Source: Pyrenochaeta sp. MPI-SDFR-AT-0127
Lineage: Eukaryota; Ascomycota; Dothideomycetes; Pleosporales; Cucurbitariaceae
Direction of reading: 5' to 3'
Assembly (NCBI GenBank): GCA_020747015.1
Contig: JAGTJM010000038.1
Location: 186,001 to 250,000 of the forward strand
Length of the DNA stretch: 64,000 nucleotides
In this document: positions 32,967-44,131 of the stretch, in pieces
Layout of the letters: each line of letters begins with the position of its first letter
How positions within the stretch are numbered: the stretch's first letter is position 1
The notes under the pieces: generated by a model
What the model saw: the letters and a program-made list of their open reading frames with translations, nothing else
The model's database searches: none
What the model was told of the DNA's origin: nothing
Made by a program: the position numbers and the translations under genes

Positions 32967-33227
32967 TCTCTCTATTTCGATCTTATTCTTTCCGGCAACT
33001 AGCCATATTGTCACGTGTGCGAACTTGAGATATCCGACGTCAGGTTTTTCTAGCAGATATTGCATCTGGCCTTCCGGCGTTTTTTCAAAGGCTCCATTAC
33101 TACTCAGGCTTCTCTCTTAATAGTAGGAATGTTGCAACGATCAGTACAACGACGGAAGAAGTAACGATCATAGCACACGCTAAATGATTGCAAGCAATGA
33201 GAACATATTATTATCCCGACCAAATCT

Positions 33228-33788
33228 TCAATGTCTTGTTCGTACTTTCTTTCTAAACCCTTCTTCAATCCCTTGCTCTGCATCTAACCCCCTCTTCCCT
33301 ATCCCATCTCCTCTCAAACTCCACCGCTCCCTACTCTCCTCATACTCGACATATCCTCTCCACGTCCTCACTTCTCCCCCTTGTACCCCTTCTCTCGCAT
33401 AATTCACAGCATCACATTCAATACTCTCCCTCACCTCCCCCACACTATCAACGAATCCACTCTCCGGGTCGTACTCTTCTAGAATTGGGGAAGAGGCTTC
33501 GTACATCTCCACTGTGCTGGGCCGGCCATGCCACTTTGGTTGCGGAAACGGGGGTATGGAAGTTGGCGTGCGCAAAAAGGACTCTGGGTAGCTGATGTCG
33601 GCAGTGTGTATGCTTTTCGCTGTAGTTTGGCTGCGGAGTGTGGCGGGGAATACGGGGAATGCTGTCGGTGATGTTGAACCGTTTTGTGAGGGCTGCGAGG
33701 CAGGAGGGGAGGGCTGTTGTATTTGGGATTGAGGGTGAGGTTGTGATTGCGACATTGTTGGTGGTATTACGGCTGTGGCGCCTGCCAT
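33228..33788 (-). CDS. Conserved-looking hypothetical protein
   Basis: Single exon, 186 residues; no family recognised. The N-terminal 45 residues are Gln/Ser/Pro-rich and probably disordered. The remainder looks structured: SYPESFLRTP, PKWHGRPSTVEMYEASSP, ILEEYDPESGF, REGVQGGEVRTWRGYVEYEESRERW. It ends in a basic tail (FRKKVRTRH) that could be a nuclear targeting signal. A second Met at 33755 is an alternative start. It lies 3' to 3' with the RFTS gene and head-to-tail after RRB1. Its protein-like composition over the whole frame supports a real gene. Confidence 0.55.
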   Translation of the reverse strand: MAGATAVIPPTMSQSQPHPQSQIQQPSPPASQPSQNGSTSPTAFPVFPATLRSQTTAKSIHTADISYPESFLRTPTSIPPFPQPKWHGRPSTVEMYEASSPILEEYDPESGFVDSVGEVRESIECDAVNYAREGVQGGEVRTWRGYVEYEESRERWSLRGDGIGKRGLDAEQGIEEGFRKKVRTRH

Positions 33789-34094
33789 TTTTGATCGTAT
33801 GTGCTCTGCTGTGATAGATAAAGGTCTGCTGGTTATGGCGATTGGAGACGCAAGGGAGGTTATTGAATGGAGCTTTCAGTCTCTAGTACCTGAGCAACTC
33901 GGCTTGAAATATTGGAGACTAAAACTTTGGACGCAGTCAGGCACATTGTTTCTTTGTTAGCCGGATTGGGGAGTGGAAGTGGAGGTAACGTGATCACGCG
34001 TAACAAAGAACTGAGCACGCGAATGGAATGCAGGAACACAGAGAATTGTGAATCTCGCAATTGTAGATAGACGCAAGCGTCGGCACGACTTTTT
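33789..34094. other. Short intergenic
   Basis: Gap between the RRB1 stop and the hypothetical gene start on the same strand. Nothing further seen. Confidence 0.4.
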
Positions 34095-35628
34095 CTACAC
34101 GCTGATTGTCTTGAACACACCAAACCCTGATCCACCAGTGGCCATGATGGTGCCTGGGATTTGGGGGTGCCAGTGCGCTTCCTTGATCTGCTCCATGTAG
34201 TGCACGAAGAGCAGCTGGGGCGGTACGTCCTGCACACCCGCCGTGTCTCTGCTCTCCTCGTCGTCCAGCTCAACGGCCAGATCCCACAGGGTGAGGGTGT
34301 TGTCACCTGCACAGACAAGCACGATGCTGTCGTCTGTGGGATGCCACTCGACTGAAGTGATCTGCTCCTTGTGGAAGGTGTATGATGCAACAGGCGAAGG
34401 CTTCGCCTCGCTAGCCATTGATGTGGAAGGCTTCCATTGCCGTAAATCCCAGACAGCCCACTCTCCATCATCTGCGCCAGTAGCGAGCAGATGTGCAGTC
34501 TGGTGCGACCAGCTGAGTACATTCACGTCAGTCTTGGATACTTGCACGCTGACGGCTGCTTTTCGCGACTTTGACCGCGCATCCCAAATCTTTACTGTGC
34601 CGTCATTGGATGCTGATGCAAAAACGTGCTTCTCTGAGGGCGACCACTGCAGCTCTTCCACAGTGCCTTTGTGGCCTGTGTAGGGTGTGGTGTCTGTAAC
34701 GAAGCCTCCGCCTTGTGTCCGTGTTGTTGCAAAGATGTTGCCAGCGACATCACCCGTGAGGAGCTTGCCTTCTGGAAAGAGTGGCGACCAGTCCAAAGCA
34801 TAGCCTTCGTTCGCCTTGTGTGCACGGATCGTGCAAACGGGTTTGTTTTGGGTGGGAGTAATGGTAGTGCCAGGGGTATCGAAGGCTGTGAGATGTGGTG
34901 TGACATCGTGTATGAGGACTTGGCCTGATTCGGTCATGGCAGCTGTGAGTGTGGTTGGAGGTTGTGCAGATGTGCTCTGTGGAGTTTGGTGTGCCCGTAT
35001 GCGGTTCGTGCAGCTGGCCAAGGGTATCGACTTTGTCTCGAGAATGGGATCTGATGCCTCATCGTCCGACTCGTCTTCCTCCTCTTCCTCTTCGTCTTCC
35101 TTTTCCATGCGTGACAGGCTGCTCATCTTCATGACCATGATCTGATTTTCTTTGTCCCTCCCCCTCGCTGCCTGTGTGCCAGCGACTGCGTATACGGTTG
35201 CGGGGTATGTTTTGCGATCTGAGCCTAGATTGTCGGGGATGATGTCGCAAGAGAGACATGGCCATGGTGCTTCAAGAGTATGCAGCAGTTCGTATGTAGA
35301 AAGGTCAGGGTTGAGGGTTTCGCCTGGTGAAAGTTTGTGTCGGCCGGGTATGAAAGTGCCTTGATCGATGTCCATGCCATCTGTTTGAGGTTAGAAAATG
35401 CGCACTCAGGAATTGGATTTTTGGAAACACACTTTCTCGCTCTTCTGCTTCTCTTTCCTCGTCTGGTCTGCCGTCTACCCCTGCCTCGAAGATCTCGTCC
35501 TCGCTCTCAAACTCATCCTCGAACTCGTCTTCGAAATCTCCCGCTTCGTCCTGGTCGATTTCCATGGGACGGTCACCATTTTTGATGGCCTCCTGCTCCT
35601 GTTCAGAATCTGCCGGTCGCTTTGCCAT
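34095..35628 (-). CDS. RRB1: Ribosome assembly WD40 protein Rrb1 / GRWD1
   Basis: Nuclear chaperone for ribosomal protein L3 and a factor in 60S assembly. Exons complement of 35433-35628 and 34095-35380 give 493 residues. The start MAKRPADSEQ is followed by a long acidic stretch, as in the family. The histone-chaperone-like block LHTLEAPWPCLSCDIIPDN is near 90-108. A second acidic run lies near 150. WD40 repeats follow, with clear units ending in KIWDARS, AVWDLRQW and TLWDLAVEL. The C-terminal HYMEQIKEAHWHPQIPG and TGGSGFGVFKTISV are highly characteristic of Rrb1/GRWD1. The donor GTGTGT is slightly unusual but gives the only in-frame join. It is divergent from the Tem1-type GTPase. Confidence 0.94.
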
Positions 35629-36138
35629 CCTGGGCGTCCAGATAGAGAGCGAAAAGGTAAGCGGCGTGTGCTGTGCAGTTGCAAAAAGTTGGACATCAAA
35701 ATTCCCCGCCAAAACTTTTTGGTGTCGCTGCGTCTGATTAGCGGCTTATCGGCGCACTAAGCCTTTCGTCGTCATCTCAGCCGCCCGCCCCCCTCGCCCT
35801 GCAATGGAAACACAGCGTTGCGCTACCCTGGCCAGCCTCCAATTGAATCGCGGCAAGCCGGCTTTCTCGACAGAAGATCCCCAGACGCAACACAGTCTCT
35901 CCTGAGCTGCTGCATGTGCCTTTGCGCGCGTATCGTCACCAAAATATCGAGGCTCTGCTTCCCACCTGCACGTCTCAACGCGTGCGCGACTCCAGCTCAC
36001 GTTGCCGCGGGGCCACATCGCTGAGCGCCGCGTGCAAACATCGGCCATTGCACCCCTCCTATTCGCCCATCTGCCACATCCCAGCCGTCCAAGGATCCTC
36101 GAGTCAAGCACATACACAAACATCAACATCGCTACGCC
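35629..36138. other. Divergent promoter, RRB1 and TEM1-type GTPase
   Basis: 510 bp between the two start codons, likely a bidirectional promoter plus both leaders. No gene seen. Confidence 0.45.
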
Positions 36139-37443
36139 ATGGAGATGCAGCCTGAGCCGGTGGTTGAACCGGTGGCCCAGCCCATGGACCAGCCCATGGT
36201 TGAGCAGGTAGTGGTCAGCCAGGCGCCTCCTGAGCAGGTGGTCGAGCCGGTGGTGGAGCAGGTGGTCGAGGACAGCCAGGAGGCACAAAAACACCTGGAC
36301 CAGACCATGGACGTGGACGACAGCACAAACACAACCATCACCGCCTCCACCGTGGGGCCGCTCCCCAACTTCCACCCACCAAGCAACGTCAACAACGGCT
36401 ACACCCCCGAGTCGCACCGGCCCTCGACATCCTACTCAGACACCGCCTACCAGTACACAACCCACAATGGCTCGCGCTTCAACACACCCTCGGATGCCGA
36501 TACTCCTCCACGCCAGGGCTACTACGATGCCGGCAGGGAGACACACATGGGTCAGTCGCCACACATGAGCCAGTCACCACACATGGGCCAGTCGCAGTCG
36601 CGGCCAAGCTCACAGATGGGCCGATACCCGACCTCAGAGGGCGGCTCAAGGTCAAACTCATACCAGGAGCAGAACCAGCGAGGCGCGCAACAGCAACAAG
36701 AGGCGGCAACCAAGAATGCAAGTGTGGTGATCAAGGTGGGCATGGTTGGCGACGCGCAGATTGGCAAGACCAGCTTGATGGTCAAGTACGTCGAGGGCAG
36801 CTGGGACGAGGACTACATCCAAACCCTGGGTAAGTGGTGGACGGCACCCATCTAGAGAATTACTAACAGGTACAGGTGTCAATTTCATGGAGAAGACCAT
36901 TTCGATCCGGAACACCGAGATCACCTTTTCCATCTGGGATTTGGGAGGCCAGCGCGAATTCGTTAACATGTTGCCATTGGTGTGCAATGACGCCGTTGCC
37001 ATATTGTTCATGTTCGATTTGACTCGAAAGAGCACCCTCAACTCAATCAAGGAGTGGTACAGACAAGGACGTGGTTTCAACAAGACTGCCATTCCATTCC
37101 TCGTTGGCACAAAGTATGACCATTTTGTCAATTTCCCGCGAGAAGAGCAAGAAGAAATCTCGAACCAAGTATGTACCTTAAAGCACTATCTTCATGTTCA
37201 TTCACTAATGCTAGCCAGGCCAAGCGATTTGCGCGCGCAATGAAGGCCAGTCTCATCTTCAGCAGCACAAGTCACAGCATCAATGTGCAAAAGGTATGTA
37301 ACCACTCGCAAGGACGTCCTGCAAACATGCTCACACCTCGGTAGATCTTCAAGATTGTCCTCTCCAAGGCATTTGACCTAAAGTGCACGATTCCCGAGAT
37401 AGAAAACATCGGCGAGCCGCTTCTCCTCTACCAGGCCGTCTAG
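36139..37443 (+). CDS. TEM1: Septation-initiation Ras-like GTPase (Tem1/Spg1 type)
   Basis: GTPase that starts the mitotic-exit/septation network at the spindle pole body. Exons 36139-36829, 36876-37168, 37219-37293 and 37345-37443 give 385 residues. The GTPase domain begins near residue 195: VGMVGDAQIGKTSLM (P-loop), YIQTLGVNFMEKT (switch I), IWDLGGQREF (the WDxGGQ form typical of Tem1/Spg1 instead of DTAGQ) and VGTKYD for the base. It ends IPEIENIGEPLLLY, the family signature. The 195-residue N-terminal extension is unusual: a Val/Pro/Gln/Glu repeat region (QVVEPVVEQVV) and a Ser/Gln/His stretch with repeated HMGQSP/HMSQSP. The gene symbol follows the yeast name. Confidence 0.92.
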
Positions 37444-38043
37444 TTGCCGGACCGCAGAGTCAGACCAAGAATCGAGGGAACACAAACAAGTTTCCATCAA
37501 GGGCAGATCGGACGCGTCTGCTCCCGGAACGTTACCATGAGCGAATGATTTTGATGATTTTCTTGCGTGGGATGCATGAACCGGCGACTGGAGCAACGTG
37601 CTACATACAGGGTGGGTAATCAAAAGGGCGTTCTTTTGCGTTGGATTCAGTGAAGAGCCTTGTAAGATTGAGCGTGGGAAGCTCTGCCTTGGGGCAATGC
37701 CCGTGCTGGCGCTTGGGACACTCGCCATAAGCAAGATCTCGTAACAAGTACTGTAGTCTCTTATCGAAGTAACGGAATGCTGCAACCATCCTCTTCTGTT
37801 CTGTTGGAATGCTGTCGACTAGCGGCAATTTTACGCGGATGACGCAACAATAGGCGAGCAAGCTCCTCCGAGCCCAAAAGTTTAAGCAGCTCAAGACATT
37901 TTCTATATCATTGCATTCACCAATACAAACCCAGCGCATACACACAGTTGCCTTATCGCATTCGCGACTTCACGTAACTGAAGCAAAGTAGCTCAATCGA
38001 GGCACAAAAGGCCTCTACACGTTAGCACAACCCCGCCACCATC
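37444..38043. other. Intergenic, no gene seen
   Basis: 600 bp holding the 3' end of the GTPase gene and the promoter of CSL4. Confidence 0.45.
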
Positions 38044-38688
38044 ATGGCGCTTCCTTCCATAGCCCTCCCAGGGCAGCTCCTCGGCTCGACAGAGAAATAC
38101 CTGCCTGGTCCAGGTACACACATACATGAGCAGCGAATCTACGCATCAATTGCTGGGCCAGTCGTCTCATCGCCTTCATCACGACCCTCACAATCCACCG
38201 CGAACCCCCCATCCAAATCGAAGCTCACACCCCTCCTCTCAATAACGCGACCCACCACAACCACAGACCCAGGCATTCTAGGTACCGGCAGCGGCGGCGG
38301 CGGTACCATCCTTCCCTTTATCGACAGCATAGTTCTCACCCGGATCACACGCCTCGGCCCGCGCTTTGCAACCTGTGAGATCCTTGTCGTCAACGATACC
38401 GTCTGCCGCGAAGCGTTCCAAGGCCAGATCCGGCGCGAAGACATACGCGCTACAGAAAAGGACAAGATCAAGATTGAAGACAGCTTCCGCGTGGGCGACC
38501 TGGTGAGGGGTGTAGTGATTAGTTTGGGAGATAGCGGGAACTACTACATCGCGACAGAACGCAATGAGTTGGGTGTAGTCATGGCAAGAAGTGAGGAGGG
38601 GAGACTCATGTATCCGGTTAGTTGGAAGGAATTTCGAGATCCGGTGACGGGACGAGGAGAGGCGCGTAAGGCTGCTAAGCCGTTTTGA
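38044..38688 (+). CDS. CSL4: Exosome cap subunit Csl4 / EXOSC1
   Basis: RNA-binding cap protein of the nuclear and cytoplasmic RNA exosome. Single exon, 214 residues, close to the family length. The N-terminal domain has PGQLLGSTEKYLPGPGTH-x4-RIYASIAGPV, diagnostic for Csl4. A Ser/Pro/Thr-rich and Gly-rich linker (about 40-95) is longer than in yeast. The S1-like core follows: ITRLGPRFATCEILVVN, FQGQIRREDIRATEKDKI, SFRVGDLVRGVVISLGDSGNYYIAT. The zinc-ribbon-type end is reduced to a segment with MYPVSWKEFRDPVTG-x4-RKAAKPF. Kozak-like CACCATC context precedes the ATG. Confidence 0.93.
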   Translation: MALPSIALPGQLLGSTEKYLPGPGTHIHEQRIYASIAGPVVSSPSSRPSQSTANPPSKSKLTPLLSITRPTTTTDPGILGTGSGGGGTILPFIDSIVLTRITRLGPRFATCEILVVNDTVCREAFQGQIRREDIRATEKDKIKIEDSFRVGDLVRGVVISLGDSGNYYIATERNELGVVMARSEEGRLMYPVSWKEFRDPVTGRGEARKAAKPF

Positions 38689-40764
38689 TGGGATGATGGT
38701 TCCGACTGCAGAAGCGTCCAGCCTCATCAGAAGAGATTGTCATACGAAATGCCTCATACGAGAATACCCAAGACAGAAATAGTCGAGACCAATGGCCGTT
38801 TTCAAGTGTTTTACAGCGTGAGTATTTCCACTCCAGACACCTGTTTCGACGTGTTCCTGGTTGACATGACTAGAAGCCCACCCAATCTAGACCAACCAGT
38901 GACCAACCCAGTGACCTACTTTTCGATAGTCGAGCGCAAAAGCCATGCTCGCTTCTTTTTTCTGTCAGAATAAACCATCTAGAGCAAGGCCGAGAAAAAA
39001 GAATCTTAAAATAGGAAGCCCTTTTATAGTTCGTTGCGGGTTTGGCTGCATACCAAGCAAAAGACGAGTGTTTCACCTTGTCCCCAATACACCACCTCCT
39101 CATACTCCCCACGCTCGCTAAGTGCTACAAAGTTTTAGCGAAACAGGGTAGCACGATGCTCTATGCAGACCCACCATTCTACCTATGCGCCTGCCAGAAC
39201 AAAAAAAGTTATACACACAGACAGAAACAATGTCACTCCAGTCCCCACTGTGAGGCGCCGCTCAAACTCTCTTTCCCCTCCCCCCCCAAAAAAAAACCAG
39301 AGGCCTCAGCACAAAGAATGAAGTTAAACCCCACCCCCATTCTATTCTTCATGCGTTTCCCACACCCATTTATGCACAAGCATAACTTCCCCCCTCTTCC
39401 ACCCCCAACAAAAACACTCAACACACGACAAACCTTACTACTCTTCTCCGGAGCTTCTAGAAGCCCGTTCGTTTCGGGGGTAGCCAGCACACACTCTTTT
39501 TATCTGTGGCGAAGTTGAAACGCGCTGGGGGGGAGAGAGAGCATTGAGCTCCCAGCGCACACGACTAATCACAGCAATGAACACCGATCGCTAAAAAGGC
39601 TAGCGGGGGGAGGGAGAGGGTGCTGAGGGTGCTGAAGGAGGGGGAAAGGGTAAGTAAACGCTGAGACCGCGCAACCGTGCACTATCCACTTCGGGCTTGT
39701 TCGTGGTTTGGGAAACGCTGCAGGAATGGCCCATTTGTGGGCTGAGCGGTTCGGTAGGGTTTGTTAGTCGTGCACCGCTGGTCCCCCCCGGGGAGGAGGG
39801 GAAGGGATTGTGCCACAGCACATGAAAGTCGTAGCACTCAAGTCGTTGCACATAAGTCATACTCGGTTTTGGTTCGATTGGGGGGGTTTGGAGGTGTTCG
39901 GCGGCTTGGGGGAACAAGCATGGGTCCAGGTTTGGCTGGTAGGATGGGAGAAAGGGGGATAGTGTGGGTAAGAGGATACGGGTGCGGTGAGGTAGTTTAG
40001 TTTGGGAATTGTATAGACTATTTTTGAATGCGGAGGAGGAGTGAATTGTCGATTGTGTTGGGGAAGAATTAACTGAATAGACGCCTTTGAGAAATCATCA
40101 GTAAGCCAATACAGCTTTCTTTGGACATAAGAAAAAAAAGATTCCGGTTGTGGAATGTGTCAAGTGTTCGAATTGATTTTATATATCATATGAACCTTAA
40201 AACAACAACGCTGCAAAACACGCTCGCTGTGCATCGTCCAACATCAAGATACAACAGAAGGAGATTGAAACGCTCCAAACAAGTCTCGTATCGCTCACAG
40301 CAGTTCTACATAGCCTCAAACCCCTGCTCATGATGGCTACTTCGCCTGCGGCTCACACTTCAACATATGAAATCGTCAATCCTGTCCCCAAAGTCTGAGA
40401 CTAGTGTCTCTTTGAAAGTTGCGTTTGAATGAAGCGAAGTTTGGTGGTGTTCCTGCGCCATGGTATGCATATACTTATCGTCGCTGCGCCAAACTCCAGA
40501 TGCAGTGTGCTCATGTCCACATGACAGGCGTCGGTCAGCTCTTGCTGAGACCGCTGCGCTAAATTCATACCGTCTGTTGATCCTTGAACGCATGTCGCCC
40601 GTGTTACTTGCGCCAACCAGCCTTCGACCCGGGTTCTCCCTGGTCCAAAAGGTGTGCTCCTCCAATTGTTCCAACATGGCTTTTGTTACAATTTCCGAAA
40701 TCATCCTATGTGATCCAAGCTCTTGCGTTTGCTTAACTGTGCTTTCCCAATGTAGACGAATTCG
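38689..40764. other. 2.1 kb convergent intergenic with homopolymer and G-rich tracts
   Basis: No gene seen between the 3' ends of CSL4 (+) and STE50 (-). It contains a C-run followed by an A-run near 39281-39297, a G-rich tract at 39605-39650 and a C7/G4 palindromic block near 39781-39795. Open frames across these tracts look like low-complexity translation. Confidence 0.5.
39605..39650 (+). other. Potential G-quadruplex tract
   Basis: Six G-runs of three or more (39605-39610, 39612-39614, 39618-39620, 39627-39629, about 39640-39644, 39648-39650), the first four separated by loops of 1-6 bases. This meets the common G3+N1-7 pattern on the plus strand. Confidence 0.6.
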
Positions 40765-42446
40765 CTACAAGACACCACCGGGCAGCGGTGTTCCTCTGTT
40801 CTGATTTCCCCAGCCAAAACTCTCCGTTTGTGGGTTTACAGGCCGAACGTCGTTGCCGCCGACCGTACTGACGTGGCCTTCTTGTGGTGCAGCATGCTTC
40901 CTAAGCATGAACATTGGTTTCCGGCCTTCTTTGTCAAGCTGCTTGAACAATATCAGGGGTCGCTCGTTCAGACCTAAACATCGCTCTTGATCACCGTGCA
41001 CAATATATAGCGCATACTGCCGCCAATCTGCCGTGATATTGTACTTCTTGAGCGCAACCGGAAGAACTTTGTGACAGGGATCATCAATGGAGACGCGGAA
41101 GGATTTGAAGATCTCGACTTGGGGATTGTTGGATGGCGTTGATGCGGGATTCGAGGTGGGAACGTTGAGTGTGCTTGAGCCGCCTGATAATGGCGGGTCT
41201 CGATCGTCTGGGTTGGGTGTGGGCGCGGCATTGTTTCGCATTGGCCGTGAAGATAATGGTGCGGGAGTAGCGCGAGGATCACGGCGGTCGGATACAGCCG
41301 TTGTGTCTGATGCCCAGGTGTTTGTTTGGCTCCAGCCTGTGTTGTTATCATGATCGTGTCCGCTTCGAGGTATATCGCGATTGTACTGGCGGTTTTGGCC
41401 CTGCGTGTATGCGGGCGAAGTCGGCGAGGGTTGCGCAATGGAATTGGGCGACATTTGCTGGCTGCTGCCAAGGGATGCTGTCAGGTGTGAGGATGCTGCC
41501 ACAGCTGCCGCTGAAGGATCCAAAGAAGAATGATCAACAAGAGCGCGATGCTCCTGGATTGTTGGAGAGGGGTTCTTGGGAGCTGACCCAAGGAAAAGCT
41601 TCTTGGTGGAGAACTTACGCGAAAGACTGCTTCCGGCAGATCTTTGTTCGACTGCCGGTGGTGATATGACGGTGTGCTCGTGAGGCGTGGGTAGCGGCGT
41701 CTGGCTGTCTTTGAGCATGCGCACGATGGGGAGGATCTCTTCTCGCAGCCGCTTATTCTCGTCCATGACTCTGGTGAGGTCTTCGCGGAGGTGCCGCAGT
41801 TCCGACTCGGCCGTGTGTATGCGCTCGTCTCGTGCTTGAACAACTCTGATGACCTTTGCAAAGTCGTCCTGGGTTGGCGGTGCTTCTTGTGCCGATGTGT
41901 CGGCAGCTACAATGCGAAGTTAGGCCAGGATAGTCGTACCAGAGGGCAGGAGGCACTTACACAGCGGAACGTAGTCATCCGGCTCCATGGGCACGTTTTG
42001 CCGTATCTTGATCTCGTAGACGGCCTTGAGGATGGTCAGACGGTGGCCTACACTGCCGACGCCCAGGTCCTTCAGGTCAGCATGCTGCAATGCGGCCAGA
42101 GCATCGCCTGTGATGCCCTCCTCTGCAGACAATCTGGATTAGCACAGTGCAACTCAATGCGTTTGCGAAGCGACGTACCAACAAAGGTGTCGGCATACTG
42201 CTCCAGGCCCAGATCAGCAATGAAGTCTGCGGCCTGGTCGACCGACCATTCCATAATGTGGCCTGTGGGGCTGCTCTTGCTGTCCCTCGAGTGGGTAAAG
42301 GTGGTCGGGGTGTGTTCGGTGCTCAGCGGGCCTGAGCTGGTGGGCGAGCTCTCGTACTCGGCGGGGAGGGTCGGACTGTGTATGCCCTGGCGCTCAAACT
42401 CGTCGTCGGCGTCCGAGTCCTCGTGGTACTTTGTGGTGTAGGCCAT
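40765..42446 (-). CDS. STE50: MAP kinase pathway adaptor Ste50 (SAM and RA domains)
   Basis: Scaffold that links Cdc42/Ras signals to the Ste11 MAPKKK in osmotic, mating/fusion and invasive growth pathways. Exons complement of 42179-42446, 41961-42122 and 40765-41906 give 523 residues. The SAM domain is at about 65-130 (WSVDQAADFIADLGLEQYADTF, ALAALQHADLKDLGV, GHRLTILKAVYEIK), split over exons 1 and 2. A coiled coil follows (RDERIHTAESELRHLREDL, near 160-195). A long Ser/Pro/Asn-rich linker leads to the Ras-association domain at about 395-480 (FKSFRVSIDDPCHKVLPVAL, WRQYALYIVHGDQERCL, LILFKQLDKEGRKPMFML). Cytoplasmic, recruited to the membrane. Confidence 0.94.
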
Positions 42447-42461
42447 GGTGCAGGGCGGTTG

Positions 42462-42488
42462 CAGGCAGGGCAGGCAGGGCAGGCAGGG
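42462..42488. repeat. 9-bp tandem repeat, 3 copies
   Basis: CAGGCAGGG repeated three times, starting 16 bases upstream of the STE50 start codon, so probably within its mRNA leader as CCCTGCCTG. Confidence 0.75.
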
Positions 42489-43368
42489 CGGCGTCGAGGG
42501 CAGGTGGCAGAGGAAGAGTGAGGTAATGCCGCCAAGGCCAGTCGCAGAGGCCGTGGAGGGGACGTTGGCGTTATCACGGCTGGTGTTGCGCTAGAGTCGA
42601 GGCTGGTCCTGGGATCCGGCCGCCGTGGGTCGTGAATGATACCCTGTCTGAGACGAAGCGAGATTGTCCGGCGGTTTCGTCGTCGGCGGGAGCAAGTCGG
42701 CTCTTGAGGCGCGGTATCAGATACGAGGCTAGCAGCTGGGGCAGGTCGAAGAAAGGCGGGGAGGATAGACGTCGTCTCTCCAGGCGTCGAGGGGTGGTGG
42801 CGGACGGTTAAGCGCTCTGTCGACGACGCCTGCTGCGAGGCGCGCGGCGTGGGAGCAATAGAACGGCGGGCGCGGGCTGCTGGGGACGGCGCGGGGAGCG
42901 GTGCCGGCTGCGGGTTCTGCGTTGCGTCGACTCGACTGGAGGTCCCACGGTAGCAGGACGGTAGCAGGCACACACAGACACAGACAGCTTCAGACGAAAG
43001 GGCGAAGTCTGCAATGTAAACTGGGCCGACTCCATCTGGGTATGCCAATACCGCCAGACAGGCGGCTAGCAGGGCCCCGACGCCTATGCGGGAAGTGCTG
43101 GTCCGAGCTTGGAGCTCGTTGCACCCGGATCCAATATTTCGACAGAGGCATCCAGGTACCGAGGAACTTGACCAGCTCGACAGCTCGACAGCTCTGCTCT
43201 TCCCTCTCGCGCTGCCATAGCATTGCAGCAAAACCCATGCCCGGCTCACAGCAATAGCAATAGCAATACACAGCACGCCCCTTCCTCTGCCACGCCATCG
43301 CAACTTCCTTTTTCGCAGCTCGCACCTGCAGCTACGGTCGCATCTGGAAGTAGTAAATCTCGACGAAC

Positions 43369-43387
43369 CATCACATCACATCACATC
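43369..43387. repeat. CATCA microsatellite, about four copies
   Basis: Short pentanucleotide repeat in the divergent intergenic region. No function inferred. Confidence 0.6.
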
Positions 43388-43687
43388 GCATCCCCGGGCT
43401 GCATCTCCCCCTCCCCCCCATCCTCACCGCTAACGACCAACTCCGGTAGAGCCTCGCTTTGGCTTGCCCCAAAAACTGCACGGCACATTTTGCCCTGTAG
43501 ATCCCGTCCAGACCACACGCTAATCTTGAAATCGCCTCATCAGTCAACAACGTGTCGGATCTGCACCGACTCCCGAACGGAACCCAAAAGTGCGGGAACA
43601 AAACACACCTGCCCAACTTGCCCATCCAACCAGAATTTCCCAGCATTGGCATTGCATTGTTGCCCACCAACATAGCTCCCGTCCACC

Positions 43688-44131
43688 ATGCCCAGCAATC
43701 CACCCGTCAGCATCACCACGGACCAAGCCCAGAGCGGCATCTCGCAGGAGTTCCGCAACAACATCTACTCGGCCCTGCTCTCTGAAGGCGGCATCCGCAA
43801 CATCGAAAGCACCCTCGACGAGCAGCTCCGCGCCTCGGGCTTCAAGGACGAGCTCAAACGCTACATCACCGACCTGTTTCGCTCAGGACAGGCCACCACG
43901 GCCGAAGAAGCCCGCAATCTCGCCATGGAGAGGATCAAGGAGCAGATGCGCTCTGCGTCCAGCGAGTCCAGCACCAACGGCACCACTGAGCTCAACGGCA
44001 TCTCCAACGGCATCAGCGAGGATGCTGGAGATTACAAGCTCAAAATCCCAGATGCAGCTGTCAAAGAGGGCACCAAGACGGTCATGAAGGAGTTGGAGAA
44101 GGTGTGCGAAATCACTTACGATGAAAAGTGA
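43688..44131 (+). CDS. Small helical protein, possible distant ENY2/Sus1-like
   Basis: 147 residues with a good start context (CCACCATGC). The first 75 residues are helical: FRNNIYSALLSEGGIRNIESTLDEQL, ASGFKDELKRYITDLFRSGQ. A Ser/Thr/Asn-rich linker follows, then LKIPDAAVKEGTKTVMKELEKVCEI. The layout loosely recalls ENY2/Sus1 (helices with SGF/W-x-DEL, later IPD-x2-VKE), a subunit of SAGA and the TREX-2 export complex, but the match is weak and the protein is longer. The stop at 44131 overlaps a possible donor (GTGATG at 44129) with an acceptor near 44193, so the true C-terminus may be spliced and different. Confidence 0.6.
   Translation: MPSNPPVSITTDQAQSGISQEFRNNIYSALLSEGGIRNIESTLDEQLRASGFKDELKRYITDLFRSGQATTAEEARNLAMERIKEQMRSASSESSTNGTTELNGISNGISEDAGDYKLKIPDAAVKEGTKTVMKELEKVCEITYDEK

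Larger units (their letters stand above)
42447..43687. other. 1.2 kb GC-rich divergent intergenic
   Basis: Upstream region shared by STE50 (-) and the small helical protein gene (+). Long GC-rich, Arg/Pro-rich open frames here are treated as compositional. It contains the two small repeats listed separately. Confidence 0.45.

Noticed and set aside
35746..36417. 223-codon frame antisense to the Tem1-type gene
   Set aside because: It arises from the opposite strand of the VVEQVVEP-type repeat region; composition (His, Leu, Val, Gly runs) reflects that repeat.
38737..38973. 78-codon frame after CSL4
   Set aside because: No conserved feature; most likely 3' untranslated or intergenic sequence.
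42323..43303. 326-codon open frame on the minus strand
   Set aside because: It overlaps STE50 exon 1 in another frame, is dominated by Arg, Pro, Ser and Ala from GC-rich DNA, and shows no motif.
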